Shown piece by piece: positions 38,243 to 51,840 of a stretch of 64,000 nucleotides of DNA. Below the pieces are notes generated by a model. The model worked only from the letters and a program-made list of their open reading frames with translations, did not search any database and was not told where the DNA came from. Origin of the DNA: Symsagittifera roscoffensis. Its lineage: Eukaryota; Xenacoelomorpha; Acoela; Convolutidae. The position numbers were made by a program, and so were the translations under genes. How positions within the stretch are numbered: the first letter of the stretch is position 1; each line of letters starts with the position of its first letter. The stretch lies in NCBI RefSeq assembly GCF_963678635.1, contig NC_087065.1, positions 59,794,754 to 59,858,753 on the forward strand, in the 5' to 3' direction.

Positions 38243-41200
38243 GCGTGGAATCATTGGATTATCCTTGTGTGAATTTTCCTGATCTGAATTTTGTAGTCGA
38301 TTGGAAATTGTTGCTTTTGCTTGATTGTGATGAATTATGCACCACTTTGACAAAAATAATAACAACTACTGAATTGGATCTGATGATTTTCATTTTTTTT
38401 AATTTCAATTTAATTTTGCTGCTTATTTCGTTTGGTTTCAGAGTTATTGATTTTTATCAGTGTCCAGGTTGTGTTCCAAACTTTTAAGTTGGCTGTTATG
38501 GCTAAAGTACGAGGTATTTTTTTTCTGATTGTTGGTAACTGTGATAAGCATATGCACCACGTTGATTTGAGTGATAAAAACTACCTCTCTGACTGTTTTT
38601 AGTTTTTTGGTAAAATATCAATCAGAATAATTCGCGTTTCTCTTCCTCCGTTTTCGTGACTATAAGAAGCGTGGAATCATTGGATTATCCTTGTGTGAAT
38701 TTCCTTGTTCTGATTTTTGTAGTCGATTAGAAATTGTTGCTTTTGCTTGATTGTGATGAATTATGCACCACTTTGACAAAAATGATAACAACTACTGAAA
38801 TGAATCTGATGATTTTCATTTTTTTAATTTCAATTTATTTTTGCTGCTTATTTTGTATGATTTCAGAGTTATTGATTTTTATCAATGTCCAGGTTGTGTT
38901 CCAAACTTTTAAGTTGGCTGTTATGGCTAAAGTACGAGGTATTTTTTTTCTGATTGTTGGTAACTGTGATAAGCATATGCACCACGTTGATTTGAGTGAT
39001 AAAAACTACTTCTCTGACTGTTTTTAGTTTTTTGGTAAAATATCAATCAGAATAATTCGCGTTTCTCTTCCTCCGTTTTCGTGACTATAAGAAGCGTGGA
39101 ATCGTTGGATTATCCTTGTGTGAATTTCCTTGTTCTGATTTTTGTAGTCGATTAGAAATTGTTGCTTTTGCTTGATTGTGATGAATTATGCACCACTTTG
39201 ACAAAAATGATAACAACTTCTGAAATGACTCTGATGATTTTCATTTTTTTAATTTCAATTTATTTTTGCTGCTTATTTCGTATGATTTCAGAGTTATTGA
39301 TTTTTATCAATGTCCAGGTTGTGTTCCGAACTTTTAAGTTGGCTGTTGTGGCTAAAGTACGAGGTATTTTTTTTCTGATTGTTGGTAACTGTGATAAGCA
39401 TATGCACCACGTTGATTTGAGTGATAGAAACTACCTCTCTGACTGTTTTTAATTTTTTTTGGTAAAATATCAATCAGATTAATTTGCTTTTCTTTGCCTC
39501 CTTTTTCGTTACTATTAGAAGCGTGAAATCGTTGGATTATCCTTGTGTGAATTTTCCTGTTGTGAGTTTTGTAGTCGATTGGAAATTGTTGCTTTTGCTT
39601 GATTGTGATGAATTATGCACCACTTTGACAAAAATGATAACAACTACTGAAATGAATCTGATGATTTTCATTTTTTTAATTTCAATTTATTTTTGCTGCT
39701 TATTTCGTATGATTTCAGAGTTATTGATTTTTATCAATGTCCAGGTTGTGTTCCAAACTTTTAAGTTGGCTGTTATGGCTAAAGTACGAGGTATTTTTTT
39801 TCTGATTGTTGGTAACTGTGATAAGCATATGCACCACGTTGATTTGAGTGATAAAAACTACTTCTCTGACTGTTTTTAGTTTTTTGGTAAAATATCAATC
39901 AGAATAATTCGCGTTTCTCTTCCTCCGTTTTCGTGACTATAAGAAGCGTGGAATCGTTGGATTATCCTTGTGTGAATTTCCTTGTTCTGATTTTTGTAGT
40001 CGATTAGAAATTGTTGCTTTTGCTTGATTGTGATGAATTATGCACCACTTTGACAAAAATGATAACAACTTCTGAAATGACTCTGATGATTTTCATTTTT
40101 TTAATTTCAATTTATTTTTGCTGCTTATTTCGTATGATTTCAGAGTTATTGATTTTTATGAATGTCCAGGTTGTGTTCCGAACTTTTAAGTTGGCTGTTG
40201 TGGCTAAAGTACGAGTTATTTTTTTTCTGATTGTTGGTAACTGTGATAAGCATATGCACCACGTTGATTTGAGTGATAAAAACTACCTCTCTGACTGTTT
40301 TTAGTTTTTTGGTAAAATATCAATCAGAATAATTCGCGTTTCTCTTCCTCCGTTTTCGTGACTATAAGAAGCGTGGAATCGTTGGATTATCCTTGTGTGA
40401 ATTTCCTTGTTCTGATTTTTGTAGTCGATTAGAAATTGTTGCTTTTGCTTGATTGTGATGAATTATGCACCACATTGACAAAAATGATAACAACTACTGA
40501 AATGAATCTGATGATCTTCATTTTTTTAATTTCAATTTATTTTTGCTGCTTATTTCGTATGATTTCAGAGTTATTGATTTTTATCAATGTCCAGGTTGTG
40601 TTCCAAACTTTTAAGTTGGCTGTTATGGCTAAAGTACGAGGTATTTTTATTCTGATTGTTGGTAACTGTGATGAGCATATGCACCACGTTGATTTGAGTG
40701 ATAAAGACTACCTCTCTGACTGTTTTTATTTTTTTGGTAAAATATCAATCAGAATAATTCGCTTTTCTTCGCCTCCGTTGTCGTTACTATAAGAAGCGTG
40801 GAATCGTTGGATTATCCTGTGTGAATTTTCCTGTTGTGAGTTTTTTAGTCGGCTGGAAATTGTTGCTTTTGCTGGATTGTGATGAATTATGCACCACTTT
40901 GACAAAAATGATAACAACTACTGAAATAAATCTGATGATTTTCTTTTTTTATTTTCAATTCAATTTTGCTGCTTATTTCGTATGATTTCAGAGTTTTTAA
41001 TTTTATCAATGTCCAGGTTGTGTTCCGAACTTTTAAGTTGGCTGTTGTGGCTAAAGTACGAGGTATTTTTTTCTGATGTTCGTAACTGTGATGAGCATAT
41101 GCACCACGTTGATTTGATTGATAAAAATTACCTCTCTGACTGTTTTTAGTTATTTGGTAAAATATCAATCATGATAATTCGTTTTTCTCTGCCTCCGTTT

Positions 41201-42064
41201 TCGTGACTATAAGAAGCGTGGAATCGTTGGATTATCCTTGTGTGAATTTTCCTGTTCTGAATTTTGTAGTCGATTGGAAATTGTTGCTTTTGCTTGATTG
41301 TGATGAATTATGCACCACTTTGACAAAAATGATAACAACTACTGAAATGAATCTGATGATTTTCATTTTTTTAATTTCAATTTGTTTTTGCTGCTTATTT
41401 TGTATGATTTCAGAGTTATTGATTTTTATCAGTGTCCAGGTTGTGTTCCAAACTTTTAAGTTGGCTGTTATGGCTAAAGTACGAGGTATTTTTTTCTGAT
41501 TGTTGGTAACTGTGATGAGCATATGCACCACGTTGATTTGAGTGATAAAAACTACCTCTCTGACTGTTTTTAATTTTTTGGTAAAATTTCAATCAGATTA
41601 ATTCGCTTTTCTTTGCCTCCGTTTTCGTTACTATTAGTAGCGTGGAACCGTTGGATTATCCTTGTGTGAATTTTTCTGTTGTGAGTTTTGTAGTCGATTG
41701 GAAATTGTTGCTTTTGCTGGATTGTGATGAATAATGCACCACTTCGGCAAAAATGATAACAACTACTGAATTGAATCTGATGATTTTCATTTTTTTAATT
41801 TCAATTTAATTTTGCTGCTTATTTCGTATGATTTCAGAGTTATTGATTTTTATCAATGTCCAGGTTGTGTTCCGATTTTTTATGTTGGCTGTTGTGGCTA
41901 AAGTACGAGGTATTTTTTTTCTGATTGTTGGTAACTGTGATGAGCATATGCACCACGTTGATTTGAGTGATAAAAACTACCTCTCTGACAGTTTTTAGTT
42001 TTTTGGTAAAATATCAATCAGAGTAATTCGCATTTCTCTGCCTCCGTTATCGTGACTATAAGAA
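38243..42064 (+). repeat. F-unit block with an 852-bp dimer
   Basis: Anchors are 38243, 38669, 39094, 39521, 39946, 40371, 40796, 41216 and 41640. Units 39094 and 39946, 852 bp apart, share TTCGCGTTTCTCTTCC, CAACTTCTGAAATGACTC and CGATTAGAAATTG. Unit 39521 has the GCGTGAAATCG and GCCTCCTTTTTCG marks that otherwise occur at 56-58 kb. Confidence 0.84.
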
Positions 42065-45000
42065 GCGTGGAATCGTTGGATTATCCTTGTGTGAATTTTC
42101 CTGTTCTGAATTTTGTAGTCGATTGGAAAATGTTGCTTTTGCTTGATTGTGATGAATTATGCACCACTTTGACAAAATGATAACAACTACTGAAAAGAAT
42201 CTGATAATTTTCATTTTTTTAATTTCAATTTAGTTTTGCTGCTTATTTTGTATGATTTCAGAGTTATTGATTTTTTCAGTGTCCAGGTTGTGTTCCAAAC
42301 TTTTAAGTTGGCTGTTATGGCTAAAGTACGAGGTATTTTTTTCGGATTGTTGGTAACTGTGATTAGCATATGCACCACGTTGATTTGAGTGATAAAAACT
42401 ACCTCTCTGACTGTTTTTAATTTTTTGGTAAAATATCAATCAGATTAATTCGCTTTTCTTTGCCTCCGTTTTCGTTACTATTAGAAGCGTGGGATCGTTG
42501 GATTATCCTTGTGCGAATTTTCCTGTTGTGAGTTTTGTAGTCGATTGGAAATTGTTGCTTTTGCTGGATTGTGATGAATAATGCACCACTTTGACAAAAA
42601 TGATAACAACTACTGAAATGAATCTGATGATTTTCATTTTTTTAATTTCAATTTAATTTTGCTGCTTATTTCGTATGATTTCAGAGTTATTGATTTTTAT
42701 CAATGTCCAGGTTGTGTTCCGAACTTTTAAGTTGGCTGTTGTGGCTAAAGTACGAGGTATTTTTTTTCTGATTGTTAGTAACTGTGATGAGCATATGCAC
42801 CACATTGATATTTTACCAAAAAACTAAAAAACAGTCAGAGAGGTAGTTTTTATCACTCAAATCAATCAGAATAATATGCTTTTCTCTGCCTCCGTTTTCG
42901 TGACTATAAGAAGCGTGGAATCGTTGGATTATCCTTGTGTGAATTTTCCTGTTCTGAATTTTGTAGTCGATTGGAAAATGTTGCTTTTGCTTGATTGTGA
43001 TGAATTATGCACCACTTTGACAAAAATGATAACAACTACTGAAAAGAATCTGATAATTTTCATTTTTTTAATTTCAATTTAGTTTTGCTGCTGATTTTGT
43101 ATGATTTCAGAGTTATTGATTTTTTCAGTGTCCAGGTTGTGTTCCAAACTTTTAAGTTGGCTGTTATGGCTAAAGTACGAGGTATTTTTTTCTGATTGTT
43201 GGTAACTGTGATGAGCATATGCACCACGTTGATTTGAGTGATAAAAACTACCTCTCTGACTGTTTTTTTTTTATTTTTTTGGTAAAATATCAATCAGATT
43301 AATTCGCTTTTCTTTGCCTCCGTTTTCGTTACTATTAGAAGCGTGGGATCGTTGGATTATCCTTGTGCGAATTTTCCTGTTGTGAGTTTTGTAGTCGATT
43401 GGAAATTGTTGCTTTTGCTGGACTGTGATGAATAATGCACCACTTTGACAAAAATGATAACAACTACTGAAATGAATCTGATGATTTTCATTTTTTTAAC
43501 TTCAATTTAATTTTGCTGCTTATTTCGTATGATTTCAGAGTTATTGATTTTTATGAATGTCCAGGTTGTGTTCCGAACTTTTAAGTTGGCTGTTGTGGCT
43601 AAAGTACGAGGTATTTTTTTTCTGATTGTTAGTAACTGTGATGAGCATATGCACCACATTGATTTGAGTGATAAAAACTACCTCTCTGACTGTTTTTTAG
43701 TTTTTTGGTAAAATATCAATCAGAATAATATGCTTTTCTCTGCCTCCGTTTTCGTGACTATAAGAAGCGTGGAATCGTTGGATTATCCTTGTGTGAATTT
43801 TCCTGTTCTGAATTTTGTAGTCGATTGGAAAATGTTGCTTTTGCTTGATTGTGATGAATTATGCACCACTTTGACAAAAATGATAACAACTACTGAAATG
43901 AATCTGATAATTTTCATTTTTTTAATTTCAATTTAGTTATGCTGCTTATTTTGTATAATTTCAGAGTTATTGATTTTTTCAGTGTCCAGGTTGTGTTCCA
44001 AACTTTTAAGTTGGCTGTTATGGCTAAAGTACGAGGTATTTTTTTCTGATTGTTGGTAACTGTGATGAGCATATGCACCACGTTGATTTGAGTGATAAAA
44101 ACTACCTCTCTGACTGTTTTTAATTTTTTGGTAAAATATCAATCAGATTAATTCGCTTTTCTTTGCCTCCGTTTTCGTTAATATTAGAAGCGTGGGATCG
44201 TTGGATTATCCTTGTGCGAATTTTCCTGTTGTGAGTTTTGTAGTCGATTGGAAATTGTTGCTTTTGCTGGACTGTGATGAATAATGCACCACTTTGACAA
44301 AAATGATAACAACTACTGAAATGAATCTGATGATTTTCATTTTTTTAATTTCAATTTAATTTTGCTGCTTATTTCGTATGATTTCAGAGTTATTGATTTT
44401 TATGAATGTCCAGGTTGTGTTCCGAACTTTTAAGTTGGCTGTTGTGGCTAAAGTACGAGGTATTTTTTTTCTGATTGTTAGTAACTGTGATGAGCATATG
44501 CACCACATTGATTTGAGTGATAAAAACTACCTCTCTGACTGTTTTTTAGTTTTTTGGTAAAATATCAATCAGAATAATATGCTTTTCTCTGCCTCCGTTT
44601 TCGTGACTATAAGAAGCGTGGAATCGTTGGATTATCCTTGTGTGAATTTTCCTGTTCTGAATTTTGTAGTCGATTGGAAAATGTTGCTTTTGCTTGATTG
44701 TGATGAATTATGCACCACTTTGACAAAAATGATAACAACTACTGAAATGAATCTGATAATTTTCATTTTTTTAATTTCAATTTAGTTATGCTGCTTATTT
44801 TGTATGATTTCAGAGTTATTGATTTTTTCAGTGTCCAGGTTGTGTTCCAAACTTTTAAGTTGGCTGTTATGGCTAAAGTACGAGGTATTTTTTTCTGATT
44901 GTTGGTAACTGTGATGAGCATATGCACCACGTTGATTTGAGTGATAAAAACTACCTCTCTGACTGTTTTTAATTTTTTGGTAAAATATCAATCAGATTAA

Positions 45001-47161
45001 TTCGCTTTTCTTTGCCTCCGTTTTCGTTACTATTAGAAGCGTGGGATCGTTGGATTATCCTTGTGCGAATTTTCCTGTTGTGAGTTTTGTAGTCGATTGG
45101 AAATTGTTGCTTTTGCTGGATTGTGATGAATAATGCACCACTTTGACAAAAATGATAACAACTACTGAAATGAATCTGATGATTTTCATTTTTTTAATTT
45201 CAATTTACTTTTGCTGCTTATTTCGTATGATTTCAGAGTTATTGATTTTTATCAATGTCCAGGTTGTGTTCCGAACTTTTAAGTTGGCTGTTGTGGCTAA
45301 AGTACGAGGTATTTTTTTTCTGATTGTTAGTAACTGTGATGAGCATATGCACCACATTGATTTGAGTGATAAAAACTACCTCTCTGACTGTTTTTTAGTT
45401 TTTTGGTAAAATATCAATCAGAATAATATGCTTTTCTCTGCCTCCGTTTCGTGACTATAAGAAGCGTGGAATCGTTGGATTATCCTTGTGTGAATTTTCC
45501 CTTTTCTGAATTTTGTAGTCGATTGGAAAATGTTGCTTTTGCTTAATTGTGATGAATTATGCACCACTTTGACAAAAATGATAACAACTACTGAAATGAA
45601 TCTGATAATTTTCATTTTTTTAATTTCAATTTAGTTTTGCAGCTTATTTTGTATGATTTCAGAGTTATTGATTTTTTCAGTGTCCAGGTTGTGTTCCAAA
45701 TTTTTAAGTTGGCTGTTATGGCTAAAGTACGAGGTATTTTTTTCTGATTGTTGGTAACTGTGATTAGCATATGCACCACGTTGATTTGAGTGATAAAAAC
45801 TACCTCTCTGACTGTTTTTAATTTTTTGGTAAAATATCAATCAGATTAATTCGCTTTTCTTTGCCTCCGTTTTCGTTACTATTAGAAGCGTGGGATCGTT
45901 GGATTATCCTTGTGCGAATTTTCCTGTTGTGAGTTTTGTAGTCGATTGGAAATTGTTGCTTTTGCTGGATTGTGATGAATAATGCACCACTTTGACAAAA
46001 ATGATAACAACTACTGAAATGAATCTGATGATTTTCATTTTTTTAATTTCAATTTAGTTTTGCTGCTTATTTCGTATGATTTCAGAGTTATTGATTTTTA
46101 TCAATGTCCAGGTTGTGTTCCGAACTTTTAAGTTGGCTGTTGTGGCTAAAGTACGAGGTGTTTTTTTTCTGATTGTTAGTAACTGTGATGAGCATATGCA
46201 CCACATTGATTTGAGTGATAAAAACTACCTCTCTGACTGTTTTTTAGTTTTTTGGTAAAATATCAATCAGAATAATATGCTTTTCTCTGCCTCCGTTTCG
46301 TGACTATAAGAAGCGTGGAATCGTTGGATTATCCTTGTGTGAATTTTCCTGTTCTGAATTTTGTAGTCGATTGGAAAATGTTGCTTTTGCTTGATTGTGA
46401 TGAATTATGCACCACTTTGACAAAAATGATAACAACTACTGAAATGAATCTGATAATTTTCATTTTTTTAATTTCAATTTAGTTTTGCAGCTTATTTTGT
46501 ATGATTTCAGAGTTATTGATTTTTTCAGTGTCCAGGTTGTGTTCCAAACTTTTAAGTTGGCTGTTATGGCTAAAGTACGAGGTATTTTTTTCTGATTGTT
46601 GGTAACTGTGATTAGCATATGCACCACGTTGATTTGAGTGATAAAAACTACCTCTCTGACTGTTTTCAATTTTTTGGTAAAATATCAATCAGATTAATTC
46701 GCTTTTCTTTGCCTCCGTTTTCGTTACTATTAGAAGCGTGGGATCATTGGATTATCCTTGTGCGAATTTTCCTGTTGTGAGTTTTGTAGTCGATTGGAAA
46801 TTGTTGCTTTTGCTGGATTGTGATGAATAATGCACCACTTTGACAAAAATGATAACAACTACTGAAATGAATCTGATGATTTTCATTTTTTTAATTTCAA
46901 TTTAATTTTGCTGCTTATTTCGTATGATTTCAGAGTTATTGATTTTTATCAATGTCCAGGTTGTGTTCCGAACTTTTAAGTTGGCTGTTGTGGCTAAAGT
47001 ACGAGGTATTTTTTTTCTGATTGTTAGTAACTGTGATGAGCATATGCACCACGTTGATTTGAGTGTTAAAAACTACCTCTCTGACTGTTTTTTAGTTTTT
47101 CGGTAAAATATCACTCAGAATAATATGCTTTTCTCTGCCTCCGTTTTCGTGACTATAAGAA
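42065..47161 (+). repeat. 849-bp dimer repeat, six copies
   Basis: Copies start at 42065, 42913, 43767, 44616, 45464 and 46313 (lengths 848, 854, 849, 848, 849, 849). Each pairs a unit with TGGAAAATGTTGC, CTGATAATTTTC and GATTTTTTCAGTGTCC with a unit having GCGTGGGATCG, TTGTGCGAA and ATGAATAATGC. The end of the second unit usually reads CACCACATTGATTTG and leads to AATAATATGCTTTTC. Copies 3 and 4 share the extra change TTAGTTATGCTGC. The second unit of copy 1 holds a micro-inversion. Confidence 0.9.
42804..42866 (-). repeat. 63-bp micro-inversion inside one satellite unit
   Basis: Between ATTGAT at 42804-42809 and ATCAAT at 42861-42866 the sequence is the exact reverse complement of what neighbouring units have there. 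For example, AACAGTCAGAGAGGTAG replaces CTACCTCTCTGACTGTT. Inverting the segment restores exactly the sequence of the unit ending near 43720. The unit length (426 bp) is unchanged. Because both edges are the same 6-bp inverted repeat, the true breakpoints can lie anywhere in those hexamers; at least the inner 51 bp (42810-42860) are inverted. It is the only reversed segment I found in the window. Confidence 0.93.
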
Positions 47162-50100
47162 GCGTGGAATCGTTGGATTATCCTTGTGTGAATTTTCCTG
47201 TTCTGAATTTTGTAGTCGATTGGAAATTGTTGCTTTTGCTTGATTGTGATGAATTATGCACCATTTTGACAAAAATGATAACAACTACTGAAATGAATCT
47301 GATGATTTTCATTTTTTTAATTTCAATTTATTTTTGCTGCTTATTTCGTATGATTTCAGAGTTATTGATTTTTATCAATGTCCAGGTTGTGTTCCAAACT
47401 TTTAAGTTGGCTGTTATGGCTAAAGTACGAGGTTTTTTTTCTGATTGTTGGTAACTGTGATGAGCATATGCACCACGTTGATTTGAGTGATAAAAACTAC
47501 CTCTCTGACTGTTTTTAATTTTTTTTTGGTAAAATATCAATAAGATTAATTCGCTTTTCTTTGCCTCCGTTTTGGTGACTAAAAGAAGCGTGGAATCATT
47601 GGATTATCCTTGTGTGAATTTTCCTGTTCTGAATTTTGTAGTCGATTGGAAATTGTTGCTTTTGCTTGATTGTGATGAATTATGCACCACTTTGACAAAA
47701 ATGATAACAACTACTGAAATGAATCTGATAATTTTCATTTTTTTAATTTCAATTTCGTTTTGCAGCTTATTTTGTATGATTTCAGAGTTATTGATTTTTT
47801 CAGTGTCCAGGTTGTGTTCCAAACTTTTAAGTTGGCTGTTATGGCTAAAGTACGAGGTATTTTTTTCTGATTGTTGGTAACTGTGATTAGCATATGCACC
47901 ACGTTGATTTGAGTGATAAAAACTACCTCTCTGACTGTTTTTAATTTTTTTTTGGTTAAATATCAATCAGATTAATTCGCTTTTCTTTGCCTCCGTTTTC
48001 GTTACTATTAGAAGCGTGGAATCGTTGGATTCTCCTTGTTTGAATTTTCCCGTTGTGAGTTTTGTAGTCGATTGGAACTTGTTGCTTTTGCTGGATTGCG
48101 ATGAATTATGCACCACATTGACAAAAATGATAACAACTACTGAAATGAATCTGATGATTTTCATTTTTTGAATATCAATTTAATTTTGCTGCTTATTTCG
48201 TATGATTTCAGAGTTATTGATTTTTATCAATGTCCAGGTTGTGTTCCGAACTTTTAAGTTGGCTGTTGTGGCGAAAGTACGAGGTATTTTTTTTCTGATT
48301 GTTGGTAACTGTTATGAGCATATGCGCCACGTTGATTTGAAAGATAAAAACTACCTCTCTGACTGTTTTTAATTTTTTGGTAAAATATCTATCAGATTAA
48401 TTCGCTTTTCTTTGCCTCCGTTTTCGTTTTTATTAGAAGCGTGGGATCGTTGGATTATCCTTGTGCGAATTTTCCTGTTGTGAGTTTTGTAGTCGATTGG
48501 AAATTGTTGCTTTTGCTGGATTGTGATGAATAATGCACCACTTTGACAAAAATGATAACAACTACTGAAATGAATCTGATGATTTTCATTTTTTTAATTT
48601 CAATTTAATTTTGCTGCTTATTTCGTATGATTTCAGAGTTATTGATTTTTATCAATGTCCAGGTTGTGTTCCGAACTTTTAAGTTGGCTGTTGTGGCTAA
48701 AGTACGAGGTGTTTTTTTTCTGATTGTTAGTAACTGTGATGAGCATATGCACCACATTGATTTGAGTGATAAAAACTACCTCTCTGACTGCTTTTTAGTT
48801 TTTTGGTAAAATATCAATCAGAATAATATGCTTTTCTCTGCCTCCGTTTCGTGACTATAAGAAGCGTGGAATCGTTGGATTATCCTTGTGTGAATTTTCC
48901 TGTTCTGAATTTTGTAGTCGATTGGAAAATGTTGCTTTTGCTTGATTGTGATGAATTATGCACCACTTTGACAAAAATGATAACAACTACTGAAATGAAT
49001 CTGATAATTTTCATTTTTTTAATTTCAATTTAGTTTTGCAGCTTATTTTGTATGATTTCAGAGTTATTGATTTTTTCAGTGTCCAGGTTGTGTTCCAAAC
49101 TTTTAAGTTGGCTGTTATGGCTAAAGTACGAGGTATTTTTTTCTGATTGTTGGTAACTGTGATTAGCATATGCACCACGTTGATTTGAGTGATAAAAACT
49201 ACCTCTCTGACTGTTTTTAATTTTTTGGTAAAATATCAATCAGATTAATTCGCTTTTCTTTGCCTCCGTTTTCGTTACTATTAGAAGCGTGGGATCATTG
49301 GATTATCCTTGTGCGAATTTTCCTGTTGTGAGTTTTGTAGTCGATTGGAAATTGTTGCTTTTGCTGGATTGTGATGAATAATGCACCACTTTGACAAAAA
49401 TGATAACAACTACTGAAATGAATCTGATGATTTTCATTTTTTTAATTTCAATTTAATTTTGCTGCTTATTTCGTATGATTTCAGAGTTATTGATTTTTAT
49501 CAATGTCCAGGTTGTGTTCCGAACTTTTAAGTTGGCTGTTGTGGCTAAAGTACGAGGTATTTTTTTTCTGATTGTTAGTAACTGTGATGAGCATATGCAC
49601 CACGTTGATTTGAGTGTTAAAAACTACCTCTCTGACTGTTTTTTAGTTTTTTGGTAAAATATCAATCAGATTAATTCGCTTTTCTTTGCCTCCGTTTTCG
49701 TTACTATTAGAAGCGTGGAATCGTTGGATTCTCCTTGTTTGAATTTTCCCGTTGTGAGTTTTGTAGTCGATTGGAACTTGTTGCTTTTGCTGGATTGCGA
49801 TGAATTATGCACCACATTGACAAAAATGATAACAACTACTGAAATGAATCTGATGATTTTCATTTTTTGAATATCAATTTAATTTTGCTGCTTATTTCGT
49901 ATGATTTCAGAGTTATTGATTTTTATCAATGTCCAGGTTGTGTTCCGAACTTTTAAGTTGGCTGTTGTGGCGAAAGTACGAGGTATTTTTTTTCTGATTG
50001 TTGGTAACTGTGACGAGCATATGCACCACGTTGATTTGAAAGATAAAAACTACCTCTCTGACTGTTTTTAATTTTTTGGTAAAATATCAATCAGATTAAT

Positions 50101-51840
50101 TCGCTTTTCTTTGCCTCCGTTTTCGTTACTATTAGAAGCGTGGGATCGTTGGATTATCCTTGTGCGAATTTTCCTGTTGTGAGTTTTGTAGTCGATTGGA
50201 AATTGTTGCTTTTGCTGGATTGTGATGAATAATGCACCACTTTGACAAAAATGATAACAACTACTGAAATGAATCTGATGATTTTCATTTTTTTAATTTC
50301 AATTTAATTTTGCTGCTTATTTCGTATGATTTCAGAGTTATTGATTTTTATCAATGTCCAGGTTGTGTTCCGAACTTTTAAGTTGGCTGTTGTGGCTAAA
50401 GTACGAGGTGTTTTTTTTCTGATTGTTAGTAACTGTGATGAGCATATGCACCACATTGATTTGAGTGATAAAAACTACCTCTCTGACTGCTTTTTAGTTT
50501 TTTGGTAAAATATCAATCAGAATAATATGCTTTTCTCTGCCTCCGTTTCGTGACTATAAGAAGCGTGGAATCGTTGGATTATCCTTGTGTGAATTTTCCT
50601 GTTCTGAATTTTGTAGTCGATTGGAAAATGTTGCTTTTGCTTGATTGTGATGAATTATGCACCACTTTGACAAAAATGATAACAACTACTGAAATGAATC
50701 TGATGATTTTCATTTTTTTAATTTCAATTTATTTTTGCTGCTTATTTCGTATGATTTCAGAGTTATTGATTTTTATCAATGTCCAGGTTGTGTTCCAAAC
50801 TTTTAAGTTGGCTGTTATGGCTAAAGTACGAGGTTTTTTTTCTGATTGTTGGTAACTGTGATGAGCATATGCACCACGTTGATTTGAGTGATAAAAACTA
50901 CCTCTCTGACTGTTTTTAATTTTTTTTTGGTAAAATATCAATAAGATTAATTCGCTTTTCTTTGCCTCCGTTTTGGTGACTAAAAGAAGCGTGGAATCAT
51001 TGGATTATCCTTGTGTGAATTTTCCTGTTCTGAATTTTGTAGTCGATTGGAAATTGTTGCTTTTGCTTGATTGTGATGAATTATGCACCACTTTGACAAA
51101 AATGATAACAACTACTGAAATGAATCTGATAATTTTCATTTTTTTTAATTTCAATTTCGTTTTGCAGCTTATTTTGTATGATTTCAGAGTTATTGATTTT
51201 TTCAGTGTCCAGGTTGTGTTCCAAACTTTTAAGTTGGCTGTTATGGCTTAAGTACGAGGTATTTTTTTCTGATTGTTGGTAACTGTGATTAGCATATGCA
51301 CCACGTTGATTTGAGTGATAAAAACTACCTCTCTGACTGTTTTTAATTTTTTTTTGGTTAAATATCAATCAGATTAATTCGCTTTTCTTTGCCTCCGTTT
51401 TCGTTACTATTAGAAGCGTGGAATCGTTGGATTCGCCTTGTTTGAATTTTCCCGTTGTGAGTTTTGTAGTCGATTGGAACTTGTTGCTTTTGCTGGATTG
51501 CGATGAATTATGCACCACATTGACAAAAATGATAACAACTACTGAAATGAATCTGATGATTTTCATTTTTTGAATATCAATTTAATTTTGCTGCTTATTT
51601 CGTATGATTTCAGAGTTATTGATTTTTATCAATGTCCAGGTTGTGTTCCGAACTTTTAAGTTGGCTGTTGTGGCGAAAGTACGAGGTATTTTTTTTCTGA
51701 TTGTTGGTAACTGTGATGAGCATATGCACCACGTTGATTTGAAAGATAAAAACTACCTCTCTGACTGTTTTTAATTTTTTGGTAAAATATCAATCAGAAT
51801 ATTTCGCTTTTTTATGCCTCCGTTTTCTTGACTATAAGAA
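47162..51840 (+). repeat. Shuffled F-unit block with 1699-, 2551- and 3401-bp offsets
   Basis: Anchors are 47162, 47588, 48014, 48439, 48864, 49287, 49713, 50138, 50563, 50989 and 51416. Matching pieces are 47588 with 50989 (3401 bp), 48014-48863 with 49713-50562 (1699 bp), 46313-47161 with 48864-49712 (2551 bp) and 49713 with 51416 (1703 bp). The unit at 50563 joins the front of the 46313 type (GGAAAATGTTGC) to the back of the 47162 type. These offsets show several overlapping duplications rather than one clean repeat order. Confidence 0.82.

Noticed and set aside
42804-42866. The reversed segment as a transposon or foldback element
   Set aside because: It contains only satellite sequence, has no target-site duplication, and leaves unit length unchanged. 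A simple inversion explains it fully.
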